Shown here in pieces: positions 7,841-17,520 of a DNA stretch of 64,000 nucleotides. Position 1 is the first letter of the stretch. Each line of letters opens with the position of its first letter. The notes under the pieces were generated by a model, which was not told where the DNA came from, did not search any database, and saw nothing but the letters and a program-made list of their open reading frames with translations. The stretch is from Flavobacteriaceae bacterium PS02336 (GTDB lineage: Bacteria; Bacteroidota; Bacteroidia; Flavobacteriales; Flavobacteriaceae). A program made the translations under genes and the position numbers. Location: positions 124,001-188,000 of the forward strand of contig JASCOF010000006.1 of assembly GCA_029960065.1 (NCBI GenBank), written 5' to 3'.

Positions 7841-10480
7841 TTATTTAACAAAATCAACCGCTTTTGCTAATGCCTCCCCAATTCCGTCAACGTTTTTACC
7901 TCCTGCAGTTGCGAAGAAAGGCTGGCCTCCTCCTCCACCTTGGATGTATTTTCCTAATTCGCGAACCACTTGTCCAGCGTTTAGGTTTTTGGCAGCTACA
8001 ATTTCTTTAGAGATATAACAAGTTAACATTGGTTTACCTTCATGAGCTGTAGCGAAAACTACGAATAGATTATTATAAGAATTCCCTAATTCATAAGCTA
8101 AATCTTTTGCTCCTTCTGGATTTAAATCTACTTGTTTTGCTAAGAACTGAACGCCGTTGATTTCTTGCAATTCTTTAGCCAAATCAGCTTTCATATTTTT
8201 AGCTTTATCTTTCAATAAAACTTCCAATTGTTTTTTCAACTGCGCATTTTCATCTTGCAATGCCAAAATCGATTTTACAGGATCCTGAGCATTTTTAAGC
8301 GCTTCTTTAATTTCATTTAAAGAAACTGCTTGAGATTCAAAATATTCTTTTGCAGCTTCACTTGTGATCGCTTCAATTCTTCTGATTCCAGATGCAACAG
8401 CACCTTCAGAAACAATTTTAAAATGCCAGATATCAGATGTATTTGCAACGTGCGTTCCTCCGCATAACTCAACAGAATCACCGAATTTAATCATACGTAC
8501 CAAATCACCATATTTCTCTCCAAACAAAGCAATTGCACCTTCTTCGATAGCCTGCTCTTTTGGAATTGCTCTTTTTTCGATTAATGGCAAACTCTCACGA
8601 ATTCTTGCATTTACAAAGTTCTCTACTTCTAATAATTCTTCATCAGATACTTTAGAGAAGTGAGAAAAGTCAAAACGCAATGAAGCATTACGAACCATAG
8701 ATCCTTTTTGCTCAATATGAGTTCCCAAAATCTTACGTAAACCTTGGTGCAATAAATGCGTAGCCGAGTGGTTTGACGAAGTTTTAGCTCTTTGGTTTGC
8801 ATCAACAACTGCATTAAAAGTTGCTGTAATATTTTCTGGCAACGATTGTGTTAAATGGATCGTTTGATTGTTTTCTTTCTTAGTATCAATGATATAAGTA
8901 ATATCTCCGTTTTGAGATTCTAAATATCCTTTGTCACCTGTTTGTCCTCCGCTTTCTCCGTAAAATGGAGTCGCATTGAAAACCAATTGGTAGATTTCAC
9001 CATCTTTTACACTATCAACTCTACGGTATTTAGTGATTTTTACTTGGTGCGATAATCTGTCATAACCAATAAATTCCTGAATATCATCTTCAACAATTAC
9101 ATTCCAGTCTCCAGCAGTTACTTTTGATGCTGCGCGAGATCTTTCTTTTTGCAATTGCAATTGTTCTTGGAATCCAGCTTCGTCCAATTTCAATCCTTTT
9201 TCAGAAAGAATTAAAGCGGTTAAATCGATTGGAAAACCGTAAGTATCATACAATTCAAATGCTTTTTTACCATCGATTGTATCTCCTTGATTATTTAAAA
9301 TTACAGCATCCAAAAGAATTAATCCTTGATCAAGCGTACGTAAGAAAGAGTTTTCTTCTTCACGAATAACATTCGAACAAAGTGCTTTCTGCGTTCTAAT
9401 TTCTGGGAAAGAATCTCCCATTTGCTCGCTTAAAGTTTCAACCAATTTATAAATAAATGGCTCTTTCGTGTTTAAGAAAGTAAATCCGTAACGGATAGCA
9501 CGACGTAAAATTCTACGAATTACATATCCTGCTCCCGTGTTAGATGGCAATTGTCCATCAGCAATAGCAAAAGCTACGGCACGAATGTGATCTGCAACTA
9601 CACGAATTGCAATATTCATTTTATTTTGTTCTTCGCTAATGCCTGTTACATCATTAGTTGTATATTTTGCACCTGTAATTGTTTCAATTTCTCTAATCAA
9701 AGGCATGAAAACATCAGTATCATAGTTTGATGTTTTTCCTTGTAAAGCCATACACAAACGCTCAAATCCCATTCCGGTATCTACGTGTTGTGCAGGAAGT
9801 TTTTCTAATGAACCGTCAGCTTTACGATTGAATTCCATGAATACATTATTCCAGATTTCAACTACTTGGGGATGATCGTTATTTACCAAACTTTTTCCTG
9901 AAACGGCAGCTTTTTCTTCTGGAGTACGTAAATCAACGTGAATTTCAGAACAAGGTCCGCATGGTCCTTGATCACCCATTTCCCAGAAATTATCTTTTTT
10001 ATTTCCTAAAATAATTCGGTCTTCGTCGATTAATGTTTTCCAGATATCCCAAGCTTCTTGGTCAAACGGAACATTATCTTCTTTACTTCCTTCGAAAACA
10101 GAAACATAAAGATTCTCTTTTGGAATTTTATACACTTCTGTCAATAATTCCCAAGCCCAGTTGATTGCCTCTTTTTTGAAGTAATCTCCAAAAGACCAGT
10201 TTCCTAACATCTCAAACATAGTGTGGTGATAGGTATCGATACCCACTTCTTCAAGATCGTTATGTTTTCCTGAAACACGAAGACATTTTTGCGTATCGGC
10301 TATTCTTGGACTTTTTGGAGTTCCGTTCCCTAAGAAAAATTCTTTAAACTGGGCCATTCCCGAGTTATTGAACATTAAGGTTGGGTCGTCTTTAAGGACA
10401 ATAGGAGCCGAAGGAACAATAGTATGTCCTTTACTCTCAAAAAAATCTAAAAATTGTTTACGTACGTCTTGTGATTTCAT
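7841..10480 (-). CDS. alaS: Alanine--tRNA ligase
   Basis: The 879-residue cytoplasmic class II synthetase charges tRNA-Ala. The N-terminal catalytic core is visible (FLDFFESKGHTIVPSAPIV, MFEMLGNWSFGDYFK). It is followed by the tRNA-binding region, then the editing domain with zinc-site motifs HSATHLLH (about residue 570) and CGGTH (about 675). A coiled linker and the DHHA1 domain (GGGGGQPFFATAGG) close the protein. Length is normal for the family and all motifs are present. It is transcribed away from the M23 peptidase gene, with a 276-bp divergent gap. Confidence 0.98.
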   Translation of the reverse strand: MKSQDVRKQFLDFFESKGHTIVPSAPIVLKDDPTLMFNNSGMAQFKEFFLGNGTPKSPRIADTQKCLRVSGKHNDLEEVGIDTYHHTMFEMLGNWSFGDYFKKEAINWAWELLTEVYKIPKENLYVSVFEGSKEDNVPFDQEAWDIWKTLIDEDRIILGNKKDNFWEMGDQGPCGPCSEIHVDLRTPEEKAAVSGKSLVNNDHPQVVEIWNNVFMEFNRKADGSLEKLPAQHVDTGMGFERLCMALQGKTSNYDTDVFMPLIREIETITGAKYTTNDVTGISEEQNKMNIAIRVVADHIRAVAFAIADGQLPSNTGAGYVIRRILRRAIRYGFTFLNTKEPFIYKLVETLSEQMGDSFPEIRTQKALCSNVIREEENSFLRTLDQGLILLDAVILNNQGDTIDGKKAFELYDTYGFPIDLTALILSEKGLKLDEAGFQEQLQLQKERSRAASKVTAGDWNVIVEDDIQEFIGYDRLSHQVKITKYRRVDSVKDGEIYQLVFNATPFYGESGGQTGDKGYLESQNGDITYIIDTKKENNQTIHLTQSLPENITATFNAVVDANQRAKTSSNHSATHLLHQGLRKILGTHIEQKGSMVRNASLRFDFSHFSKVSDEELLEVENFVNARIRESLPLIEKRAIPKEQAIEEGAIALFGEKYGDLVRMIKFGDSVELCGGTHVANTSDIWHFKIVSEGAVASGIRRIEAITSEAAKEYFESQAVSLNEIKEALKNAQDPVKSILALQDENAQLKKQLEVLLKDKAKNMKADLAKELQEINGVQFLAKQVDLNPEGAKDLAYELGNSYNNLFVVFATAHEGKPMLTCYISKEIVAAKNLNAGQVVRELGKYIQGGGGGQPFFATAGGKNVDGIGEALAKAVDFVK

Positions 10481-10756
10481 ATTTTAATTAGAAAATGTGT
10501 CAATTTTAATGTGTCAATTTGATAATTAGATCATTAGCTAATTTATTCATTTGATGATGCGTTAAGTTTTTTATAATGAATTCAAAAAACTTATATTATA
10601 AACAATAAATTGTCTACTTTGCGCATTATCTAATGATAAAATAGCCCCATTATCTAATCATTAATTCTTGTAAAAAAGTGTCGAACTGCTGAAACATTTG
10701 ACAGTTTTGTTCGTCTAACTAATTTTACAAGCTGCAAAAATAGCGTATTTTAAAAT

Positions 10757-11734
10757 ATGGCGAAAGTAAAATATTATTACGACTCAGAAAATCTGGCTTA
10801 TACGAAAATAAAAACCAGAAAAAGAATAAAAATAGGTTACGCATTACTGTTTTTAGTGGCTTCAGCCTTATTCGGTTTTTTAGTTTTCGTTCTTTTAATT
10901 AATACACCTTATTTTGAAACCCCAAAAGATCGTTTGCAAGCACGTGAAATTGAGAACTTAAAACTTCAGTATTCCATTTTAAATAAAAAATTAGATGAAA
11001 TTGATGCCGTCGCAGATGCCTTAGAAGAAAGGGACAATAATATTTATAGAATATATTTTAATAAAGCCGAAATTCCGGATTCAATTAGAAAAGCTGGTTT
11101 TAGAAATTCTGACAGATACAAGGCTTTAGAAGGTTATAATAATTCACAGCTGGTTTTAAACACCACCAAACGAGTAGATAAACTTTCAAAAGAATTGGCT
11201 ATTCAATCTAAATCACTGGATGAAATTTTAAAATTAGCTGGCGCGAAAGAAAGTTTATTGTTAGCTATTCCGGCAATTCAGCCTGTTCAAAATGAAAATT
11301 TAAAACGAGTTGCTTCTGGATTTGGTTATAGAATCGATCCTTTCACGAAAGTGAGAAAAATGCACAACGGAATGGATTTTACCGCCAACACAGGAGCTCC
11401 AATTTATGCCACAGGCGATGGCGTAGTTGCGAGAGCAGATAATACTGCTTCTGGATATGGAAATCACGTCGTGATCAGGCATGGTTTTGGATATGAAAGT
11501 TTATATGCACATTTAAGCAAATACAATTGTAAACCTGGACAACGTGTCAAACGCGGTGATGTAATTGGTTATGTTGGCAGTACAGGAAGATCTGAAGGTC
11601 CGCACTGCCATTATGAAGTTCATAAAGATGGAAACGTGGTAAACCCGCTTAATTTCTATTACGGAAATATTTCGGCTGTAGAATATGTGGCAATTTCACA
11701 AATGGCGAATCAAGAAAATCAATCATTAGATTAA
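10757..11734 (+). CDS. M23 family metallopeptidase, membrane-anchored
   Basis: The 325-residue protein has a short cytoplasmic tail, one transmembrane helix (about residues 27-50), a coiled-coil (about 60-110), and a C-terminal LytM/M23 domain. The zinc ligands are present: MHNGMDF (His and Asp, about 200-206) and GPHCHYEV (HxH, about 286). The catalytic sequence is intact, so it probably cuts peptidoglycan cross-bridges in the periplasm. Divergent placement from alaS is a common flavobacterial order. It starts a compact rightward run with the MerR gene 48 bp downstream. Confidence 0.93.
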   Translation: MAKVKYYYDSENLAYTKIKTRKRIKIGYALLFLVASALFGFLVFVLLINTPYFETPKDRLQAREIENLKLQYSILNKKLDEIDAVADALEERDNNIYRIYFNKAEIPDSIRKAGFRNSDRYKALEGYNNSQLVLNTTKRVDKLSKELAIQSKSLDEILKLAGAKESLLLAIPAIQPVQNENLKRVASGFGYRIDPFTKVRKMHNGMDFTANTGAPIYATGDGVVARADNTASGYGNHVVIRHGFGYESLYAHLSKYNCKPGQRVKRGDVIGYVGSTGRSEGPHCHYEVHKDGNVVNPLNFYYGNISAVEYVAISQMANQENQSLD

Positions 11735-11782
11735 TATTACGAAAAAGTAGTATTTTTGAAATAAAATAGAAAAAAACAAATC

Positions 11783-12115
11783 ATGCATATTGAACTTTCT
11801 AAAGACAAAAGATATTACAGTATTGGCGAAGTTGCCAAAGCTTTTAATGTCAATGCTTCTTTGATACGCTTTTGGGATAGTGAATTTGACATTCTAAAAC
11901 CTAAAAAAAATGCAAAGGGCAACAGAATGTTCACGCCAGAAGACATTACCAACCTGCAATTAATCTACCATTTAGTTAAAGAAAGAGGTTTTACCCTTGA
12001 AGGCGCCAAAATACATTTAAAAGAAGGTCAGAAGAAAACGTTAGATAAATTCGAAATAATACGTAAATTAGAGTCCATAAAAACGCAATTGAACGACATC
12101 AAAAACGAATTGTAA
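11783..12115 (+). CDS. MerR family transcriptional regulator
   Basis: This 110-residue protein has an N-terminal MerR winged helix (YYSIGEVAKAFNVNASLIRF, residues 11-30; FTPEDITNLQLIYHLVKERG) followed by a short helix for dimerisation. It lacks a long ligand-binding domain and lacks Cys residues, so it is not a classic metal sensor. It sits between the M23 peptidase and LemA genes on the same strand with short gaps (48 and 34 bp), which suggests co-transcription. Targets are unknown. Confidence 0.9.
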   Translation: MHIELSKDKRYYSIGEVAKAFNVNASLIRFWDSEFDILKPKKNAKGNRMFTPEDITNLQLIYHLVKERGFTLEGAKIHLKEGQKKTLDKFEIIRKLESIKTQLNDIKNEL

Positions 12116-12149
12116 TTAAAAATAGAAATAAACTTAAATCAAAACAAAT

Positions 12150-12740
12150 ATGAAGAAAGGATTAATAATTCTAGGAGTTGTAGTAGTAATAGTCATTGGA
12201 TTATACAGCTGGGCAACTGGCATTTATAATACTGCAGTAACGCTTGACCAAAACGTAAAAGAAAGTTGGGGAAATGTTAATACTGCGTATCAGAGAAGAA
12301 ACGATCTAATTCCTAATTTAGTTAATACCGTAAAGGGATATGCTAAACATGAACAAACTACGTTGACGGCAGTAATCGAAGCTCGTGCTAAAGCGACAGG
12401 AATTACTATTGATCCATCAAATGTTACACCAGAACAATTGGCAGCATTCAACTCTGCACAATCAGGAGTTTCATCTTCTTTATCAAAATTATTGGTAAGT
12501 GTGGAACAGTATCCAAATCTTAAAGCTGATGCAAGCTTTATGAAACTACAAGATGAATTGACTAGCACAGAAAACCAGATCTTAACAGCTAGAACTCGTT
12601 TTAACGAAGCAGTTAAACCTTATAATAATAATATTAATACTTTCCCAAGAAATATTTTAGCTGGAATGTACGGTCTTAAAGAAAAACCATACTTTGAAGC
12701 TTCTACAGGTGCAGATAAACCAGTTGAAGTAAAATTCTAA
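12150..12740 (+). CDS. LemA family protein
   Basis: The 196-residue protein has one N-terminal transmembrane helix (residues 4-22) and the LemA helical domain. Diagnostic segments are NVKESWGNVNTAYQRRNDLI, PNLVNTVKGYAKHE, and FNEAVKPYNNNINTFP...ILAGMYGLKEKPYFE. Members are membrane-anchored helical bundles of poorly known function, usually next to TPM-domain genes, exactly as here. The small gaps to the TPM genes (53 bp, then 3 bp) point to one operon in cell-envelope maintenance. Confidence 0.95.
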   Translation: MKKGLIILGVVVVIVIGLYSWATGIYNTAVTLDQNVKESWGNVNTAYQRRNDLIPNLVNTVKGYAKHEQTTLTAVIEARAKATGITIDPSNVTPEQLAAFNSAQSGVSSSLSKLLVSVEQYPNLKADASFMKLQDELTSTENQILTARTRFNEAVKPYNNNINTFPRNILAGMYGLKEKPYFEASTGADKPVEVKF

Positions 12741-12793
12741 GCCTTTTTTAGAAATAATCTAAAATATACAATCTAAACTCTAAAATCATTTTC

Positions 12794-13231
12794 ATGTCAA
12801 AAGTAGAAGATTTTTTAACCAAAGAAGAAGAACAAGAAATTGTTGAAGCTATTCGCATGGCCGAAAATAATACTTCTGGCGAAATTAGAGTACATATAGA
12901 AAAAACAGCTTCTAAAGCCCATTTTGATAGGGCTTTAGAAGTTTTTCATGAATTACGAATGGATGAAACCAAATTGCAGAATGGCGTACTACTCTATTTT
13001 GCAGTTGAAGATAAAAACTTCGTGATTTGTGGTGACAAAGGAATCAATGATTTAGTTGCAGATGATTTTTGGCATTGTACCAAAGAAATCATGACAAATC
13101 ATTTTAAATCTGGAAATTTTAAACAGGGAATTGTTGACGGTATTCTAAATGCTGGCGAACAACTCAAAAAATATTTCCCATCTTTAGAAGATGACACAAA
13201 CGAACTATCTAACGAAATCTCAAAAGGATAA
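12794..13231 (+). CDS. TPM domain-containing protein (soluble)
   Basis: The 145-residue protein begins with the TPM_phosphatase motif (EEEQEIVEAIRMAENNTSGE, IRVHIE) and continues with the conserved core (GVLLYFAVEDKNFVICGDKG). No signal or membrane segment is seen, so it should be cytoplasmic, unlike the next gene. TPM domains bind Ca2+/metal and are linked with photosystem repair in plants; the bacterial role is unclear. It ends 3 bp before the next TPM gene, so the two are certainly co-transcribed. Confidence 0.9.
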   Translation: MSKVEDFLTKEEEQEIVEAIRMAENNTSGEIRVHIEKTASKAHFDRALEVFHELRMDETKLQNGVLLYFAVEDKNFVICGDKGINDLVADDFWHCTKEIMTNHFKSGNFKQGIVDGILNAGEQLKKYFPSLEDDTNELSNEISKG

Positions 13232-13234
13232 ATA

Positions 13235-14068
13235 ATGAAAAATTCCAACAATACAATCTCAAGTTCCAAAGGAATCTTTCAATTTACTCTTTTGTTTATC
13301 GCGTTTTTTACCTGCACTTCTATTTTTGCGCAGTTGGACATTCCACAAAAACCTGATTTTCAAACTTCTGTTTACGATTACGCGAATGTTTTAAGCGCTT
13401 CTGAAAAAACACAATTAGAAGAAAAACTTGTCCGTTATTCAGATTCAACTTCAACCCAAATTGTAGTTATAACCATTGAAAGCCTTAAAGGAGAAGATAT
13501 CGGAATTCTTACTCCCAAATGGGCTCAGAAATGGGGAATTGGACAATCAAAAGAAGATAATGGGGTTTTGATTTTATTGGCTAAAACCGAAAGAAAAATC
13601 TGGATTTCTCCAGGTTACGGATTAGAAGATCGTTTAACTGCTGGTATTGGCGGAGAAATCACTAGAAATATTATTATTCCAGAATTTAAAGCTGGAAGTT
13701 ATTACCGAGGACTTGACAAAGGTGCTGATGCCCTTTTTGACGTTTTTACAGGCAAATACAAAGGGGAACGTAAAAAAGCTAAAGGAAACGATTTTCCGAT
13801 CTTGCCATTTATCGTAATTGTTGTAATTGTATTAATCCTACTTGCTCGAAATAAAAGAGGCGGAGGCGGAAATTCTGGCAATAATGGCGGTGGAGGTCCT
13901 AGTCTTCTGGACGTAATCATTCTGAGTAATCTTGGAAGAAGCGGCGGCGGCGGATTTGGCGGTTTCGGCGGCGGATCATCTGGCGGCGGATTTGGCGGTG
14001 GCGGAGGCTTCGGCGGCGGATTTGGCGGTGGCGGATTCTCTGGAGGAGGTTCTGGCGGAAGCTGGTAA
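13235..14068 (+). CDS. TPM domain-containing membrane protein with Gly-rich tail
   Basis: The 277-residue protein has a signal peptide (cleavage near FAQ, about residue 33), a periplasmic TPM domain (SVYDYANVLSASEKTQLEEK through RLTAGIGGEITRNIIIPEF), a transmembrane helix (about 188-205), and a C-terminal tail that is almost only Gly with Phe and Ser. The tail is normal in this family (YgcG-like). Its GC-rich GGCGGCGGA codons make a local GC peak unlike the neighbours and create a spurious antisense proline-rich frame. It closes the M23-MerR-LemA-TPM run. Confidence 0.93.
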   Translation: MKNSNNTISSSKGIFQFTLLFIAFFTCTSIFAQLDIPQKPDFQTSVYDYANVLSASEKTQLEEKLVRYSDSTSTQIVVITIESLKGEDIGILTPKWAQKWGIGQSKEDNGVLILLAKTERKIWISPGYGLEDRLTAGIGGEITRNIIIPEFKAGSYYRGLDKGADALFDVFTGKYKGERKKAKGNDFPILPFIVIVVIVLILLARNKRGGGGNSGNNGGGGPSLLDVIILSNLGRSGGGGFGGFGGGSSGGGFGGGGGFGGGFGGGGFSGGGSGGSW

Positions 14069-14160
14069 TTTAGTTTGTTTCTAATTTTCTTTGTTTGAGG
14101 TTTCAAGTTTAGGTTTCAATCTTAAAATATCATACATTTACATTTTACAATTTATTAATA

Positions 14161-14574
14161 ATGTTATCACATAAAGCAAAATACGCCCTTAAGGCCTTAC
14201 TTTATTTAGCAGAACAAGACGAAAATCACATTTCTAGAACGGTAGAAATTGCTGATGGCGCTAACATTCCTAAAAAGTTTTTAGAACAGATTCTTTTAGA
14301 TCTAAAACGAGGACGTTTTGTGAGCAGTAAGCAGGGAAAATTTGGTGGATATTATCTAATAAAATCAAAAAATGACATCACTTTGGCAGAAATTCACCGA
14401 TTATTTGACGGTGCAATTGCACTTTTGCCATGCGCTTCTTTAAATTTTTACGAGCCTTGCTCTGATTGTAAAACCGAATCTGAATGCAGTCTGCGTCACG
14501 GTTTAATGCTGATTAGAGACAAAACTTTGAAGGCTATGGAAGGTATCACAATCGCTTCATTAGTTAATAAATAA
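14161..14574 (+). CDS. Rrf2 family transcriptional regulator
   Basis: The 137-residue protein has the Rrf2 winged helix at the N-terminus (MLSHKAKYALKALLYLAEQD, then IPKKFLEQILLDLKRGRFVS, then SKQGKFGGYYL). A Cys cluster follows at about residues 97-117 (PCASLNFYEPCSDCKTESEC), where Fe-S-binding members such as IscR place their ligands. It could therefore sense Fe-S, redox or cysteine status. It lies 89 bp before a very short Cys-ending reading frame and 250 bp before a TonB-dependent receptor, which are likely targets. Confidence 0.93.
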   Translation: MLSHKAKYALKALLYLAEQDENHISRTVEIADGANIPKKFLEQILLDLKRGRFVSSKQGKFGGYYLIKSKNDITLAEIHRLFDGAIALLPCASLNFYEPCSDCKTESECSLRHGLMLIRDKTLKAMEGITIASLVNK

Positions 14575-14617
14575 AAAAATATTTTCTAATTCCTAGTAAA
14601 TCGATAGAATTAATATT

Positions 14618-14625
14618 TATATTTG
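14618..14625 (+). promoter_or_regulatory. Candidate -7 box (TATATTTG) before the short leader frame
   Basis: The octamer matches TAnnTTTG and lies 38 bp before the ATG at 14664. This places a transcription start between the Rrf2 gene and the leader, so the receptor can have its own promoter. Confidence 0.55.
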
Positions 14626-14663
14626 CACAAAATAATTAACTAACCATTTACAAAAGTTTTAAC

Positions 14664-14771
14664 ATGAAAGTACATTTTAGTCGATCAAGTGTATCAAAAA
14701 TTTTGCAAAACAAACAAGCAAGACTTTCTTCATCAGTAATTAGAAATTCATCTATGATGTGTATATGTTGA
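14664..14771 (+). CDS. Short leader peptide frame ending in MMCIC (candidate attenuator)
   Basis: A 35-codon frame starts at an ATG 38 bp after a -7 box and ends 53 bp before the receptor gene. It encodes a basic, Ser-rich peptide (starting MKVHFSRSSVSKIL) with five Arg/Lys in its first half and a terminal SSMMCIC. Two Cys and two Met stand right before the stop. Short upstream frames ending in Cys precede sulfur-metabolism genes in other phyla and act as translation-dependent attenuators. That role here is inferred. The neighbouring Rrf2 regulator with a Cys cluster fits sulfur or Fe-S control. Confidence 0.5.
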   Translation: MKVHFSRSSVSKILQNKQARLSSSVIRNSSMMCIC

Positions 14772-14824
14772 TTTAAAAAAATTTTATTTTAAATTCTACT
14801 AATCATATATACTTACTATAAAAA

Positions 14825-17371
14825 ATGAAAACATCTATACAAAATATCTTTACACTATTATTATTTTTAACCTTCTCTATCTCTTTTGCTCAAAATATTG
14901 AAGGTGTTGTTACAACTAGCGAAAATACTCCTTTAGAAGCCGTAAATGTGGTAATTAAAGGAACTACTAATAGCGCCATTACAGACAACAGCGGTAAATT
15001 TACCATTGACTCAAAAGGTAGATTACCAATAACTCTTTTAATTCAGTATGTTGGATACAAAACAGTTGAGATTGAATTGACTTCAATTCCTGTAAATCCA
15101 ATTCAAGTTGCACTTAAAGAAGAGAATGAACTTGTTGAAGTTGTAGTATCTTCTAGACGCCGTATTGAAAAAGTTCAAGATGTGCCTATCGCTATCTCTG
15201 TAATTACAGGAAAACAAGCAGAACAAACTGGTGCTTTTAACGTAAACCGTATTAAAGAATTAGTTCCTTCTGTACAATTATATTCTTCTAACCCAAGAAA
15301 TACAGGTATCAATATCCGTAGTTTGGGTTCTCCTTTCGGATTAACAAATGATGGAATTGATCCAGGTGTTGGTTTCTATGTTGATGGTGTTTACTATGCT
15401 CGTCCAGCTGCTACAACTCTTGATTTTATTGATGTAGAACAAATTGAGGTTTTACGCGGACCGCAAGGATCTTTATTCGGAAAAAATACTACTTCTGGAG
15501 CATTCAACATTACAACTCGTAAACCAAGTTTTACTTCTGGTGCTGACTTTGAAGTGAGCTACGGAAATTATTCTTTCTTACAAGCAAAAGCGTCTTTAAC
15601 TGGTGCATTAGGAAAAAAAGTTGCAGGTAGAATATCTTTTTCAGGAACATCACGTGATGGTTTAGTAGACAATGTTGCTACTGGAAGACCTACAAACACA
15701 TTAAACAATCAAGGAATTCGTGGACAATTACTTTGGACTCCAACTGTTAATACTAATGTTATTTTCGCTGCTGATATCACTACACAGCGTCCTGATGGAT
15801 ATGCACAAGTAGTTGCAGGTGTGGCTCCAACACAAAGAGCTGCTTACCGCCAATTTGATGCTATTATCAAAGATTTAAACTATCAGCTTCCAAGCCAAAA
15901 TGCATTTGATCGTAAAATAGATCAAGATACTCCTTGGCGTTCCAACCAAGACATGGGTGGTTTTTCATTAAATATTGATACAAAAATTGGAGGCGGAACC
16001 CTTACATCAACAACTGCATGGCGTTTTTGGAATTGGGATCCATCAAATGATAGAGACTTTACTGGATTACAAGTATTGGCTAAATCTCAAAATCCAACAA
16101 GACAGACTCAAATTACACAAGAGGTACGTTATGCTGGTCAGTTAACTTCTAGAATTAGTGGTGTTGCTGGAGTATTCTTTATTGATCAAACTTCACAAAC
16201 TGACGGTACTGAAGAATCTGGAAATGCACAATGGAGATTTGCTCAAAGTTCAACTAGTGCTTTATGGAAAACTCCAGGACTTTTTGAAGGCTACGGAATT
16301 AAAACTGATGCAAACATTAGAGCATCAAGTGCTGCGGTATTTGGACAAATTGACTGGGCAATTACCGATTGGTTACACGTTTTACCAGGTTTAAGATATA
16401 ACTTTGATAAAAAAGACGCACACTACGCTCGTACAACATACGGAGGTTTGCAAACTACTGATCCAGCATTATTGGCTCTGAAAAGACAAGTTTATTCTGA
16501 TCAGGCATTTGATTCAGCTATTGACAATACCGACTTTTCTGGAAATATTACTGTTACAGTTAAAGCTTCGGATAAAATCAATGCTTACGGAACGTTCGCA
16601 AAAAGCTACAAACCTGTTGGTGTAAACGTTGCTGGTCTTCCAACAAACTCAGCTGGACAGCCATTACTTGAACTAGCAGTTATCAAACCAGAAAAAGTAT
16701 ATCATTATGAAGTTGGAGTAAAAACTTCTCCTTTTAGAAATTCAATTTTCAATTTAGCATTATTTCAAACTGACATAAATGATTTCCAAACTAACGTTCA
16801 AGCTGCAGAATTGGGTGTAAATCGTGGTTATCTTGCAAATGCAGATAAAGTACGTGTACAAGGTGTAGAAGTTGATGCTAGTTTTGTTATTAGCTCTCAC
16901 TTAACAATAAATGGTGCTGCAACTTATACTGATGGAAAATATGTAAAATTTACAAATGCACCACTTCCATTAGAAGAAACGGGAGCTCCAGTATCATTTA
17001 AAGATGTTTCTGGATCTGCTCTTCCAGGTGCTTCAAGATGGGCAGGATCTTTAGGAGGAGAACTTTCTGATAACGCAAGATTCTTTGGAAACGCAGGAAA
17101 AATTTTCTTAGCTGTTGACTCTTATGCTCGTTCTGAGTTTTCATCAAGCCCTTCTGCTTCTAAATATTTAGTTGTTCCAGGTTATGCAATTTTCAATGCT
17201 CGTTTAGGTTTCCGTGCATCACAAGGTTTATCTGTTCACTTCTGGGGACGTAACCTTTTAAATAAAGATTACTATGAGCAATTATTGCCGGCAGGTGGAA
17301 ATGCAGGACAATATGCTGGAGTTTTGGGTGACCAAAGAACTTATGGCGTTACTTTAAAGTATTCACTATAA
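14825..17371 (+). CDS. TonB-dependent outer-membrane receptor
   Basis: The 848-residue protein has a signal peptide (cleavage after SFAQ, about residue 23), a carboxypeptidase-regulatory beta-sandwich (about 25-105, IEGVVTTSENTPLEAVNVVI), a plug domain (about 115-225, with IEVLRGPQGSLFGKNTTSGA), and a C-terminal beta-barrel ending in an aromatic-rich strand (TYGVTLKYSL). It imports an unknown ligand using TonB energy. No SusD partner follows, so it is more like siderophore/small-molecule receptors than SusC. The Rrf2 regulator and the Cys-ending leader upstream hint at a sulfur- or iron-linked ligand. A strong terminator follows. Confidence 0.93.
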   Translation: MKTSIQNIFTLLLFLTFSISFAQNIEGVVTTSENTPLEAVNVVIKGTTNSAITDNSGKFTIDSKGRLPITLLIQYVGYKTVEIELTSIPVNPIQVALKEENELVEVVVSSRRRIEKVQDVPIAISVITGKQAEQTGAFNVNRIKELVPSVQLYSSNPRNTGINIRSLGSPFGLTNDGIDPGVGFYVDGVYYARPAATTLDFIDVEQIEVLRGPQGSLFGKNTTSGAFNITTRKPSFTSGADFEVSYGNYSFLQAKASLTGALGKKVAGRISFSGTSRDGLVDNVATGRPTNTLNNQGIRGQLLWTPTVNTNVIFAADITTQRPDGYAQVVAGVAPTQRAAYRQFDAIIKDLNYQLPSQNAFDRKIDQDTPWRSNQDMGGFSLNIDTKIGGGTLTSTTAWRFWNWDPSNDRDFTGLQVLAKSQNPTRQTQITQEVRYAGQLTSRISGVAGVFFIDQTSQTDGTEESGNAQWRFAQSSTSALWKTPGLFEGYGIKTDANIRASSAAVFGQIDWAITDWLHVLPGLRYNFDKKDAHYARTTYGGLQTTDPALLALKRQVYSDQAFDSAIDNTDFSGNITVTVKASDKINAYGTFAKSYKPVGVNVAGLPTNSAGQPLLELAVIKPEKVYHYEVGVKTSPFRNSIFNLALFQTDINDFQTNVQAAELGVNRGYLANADKVRVQGVEVDASFVISSHLTINGAATYTDGKYVKFTNAPLPLEETGAPVSFKDVSGSALPGASRWAGSLGGELSDNARFFGNAGKIFLAVDSYARSEFSSSPSASKYLVVPGYAIFNARLGFRASQGLSVHFWGRNLLNKDYYEQLLPAGGNAGQYAGVLGDQRTYGVTLKYSL

Positions 17372-17394
17372 GAACGGTTAGTTAATTTAAGTAT

Positions 17395-17434
17395 AAAAGC
17401 GAGGTATATTTTAAATATATCTCGCTTTTTTTTA
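17395..17434 (+). terminator. Hairpin terminator of the receptor gene
   Basis: An AAGCGAG / CTCGCTT stem with an inner TATAT / ATATA extension is followed by eight T. It ends the Rrf2-linked receptor unit. Confidence 0.85.
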
Positions 17435-17520
17435 TGCCTGAAATTGTCACTTTAAAAACTTTTAGTGTCATTTAATTCCATTCCCAAAAGTGATATTTAC
17501 GAATTTAAGTAAATATCAAA

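Noticed and set aside
13702..14106. Antisense proline-rich frame opposite the TPM gene
   Set aside because: It is only the complement of the Gly-rich GGCGGCGGA tail of the real gene; no start context and no domain.
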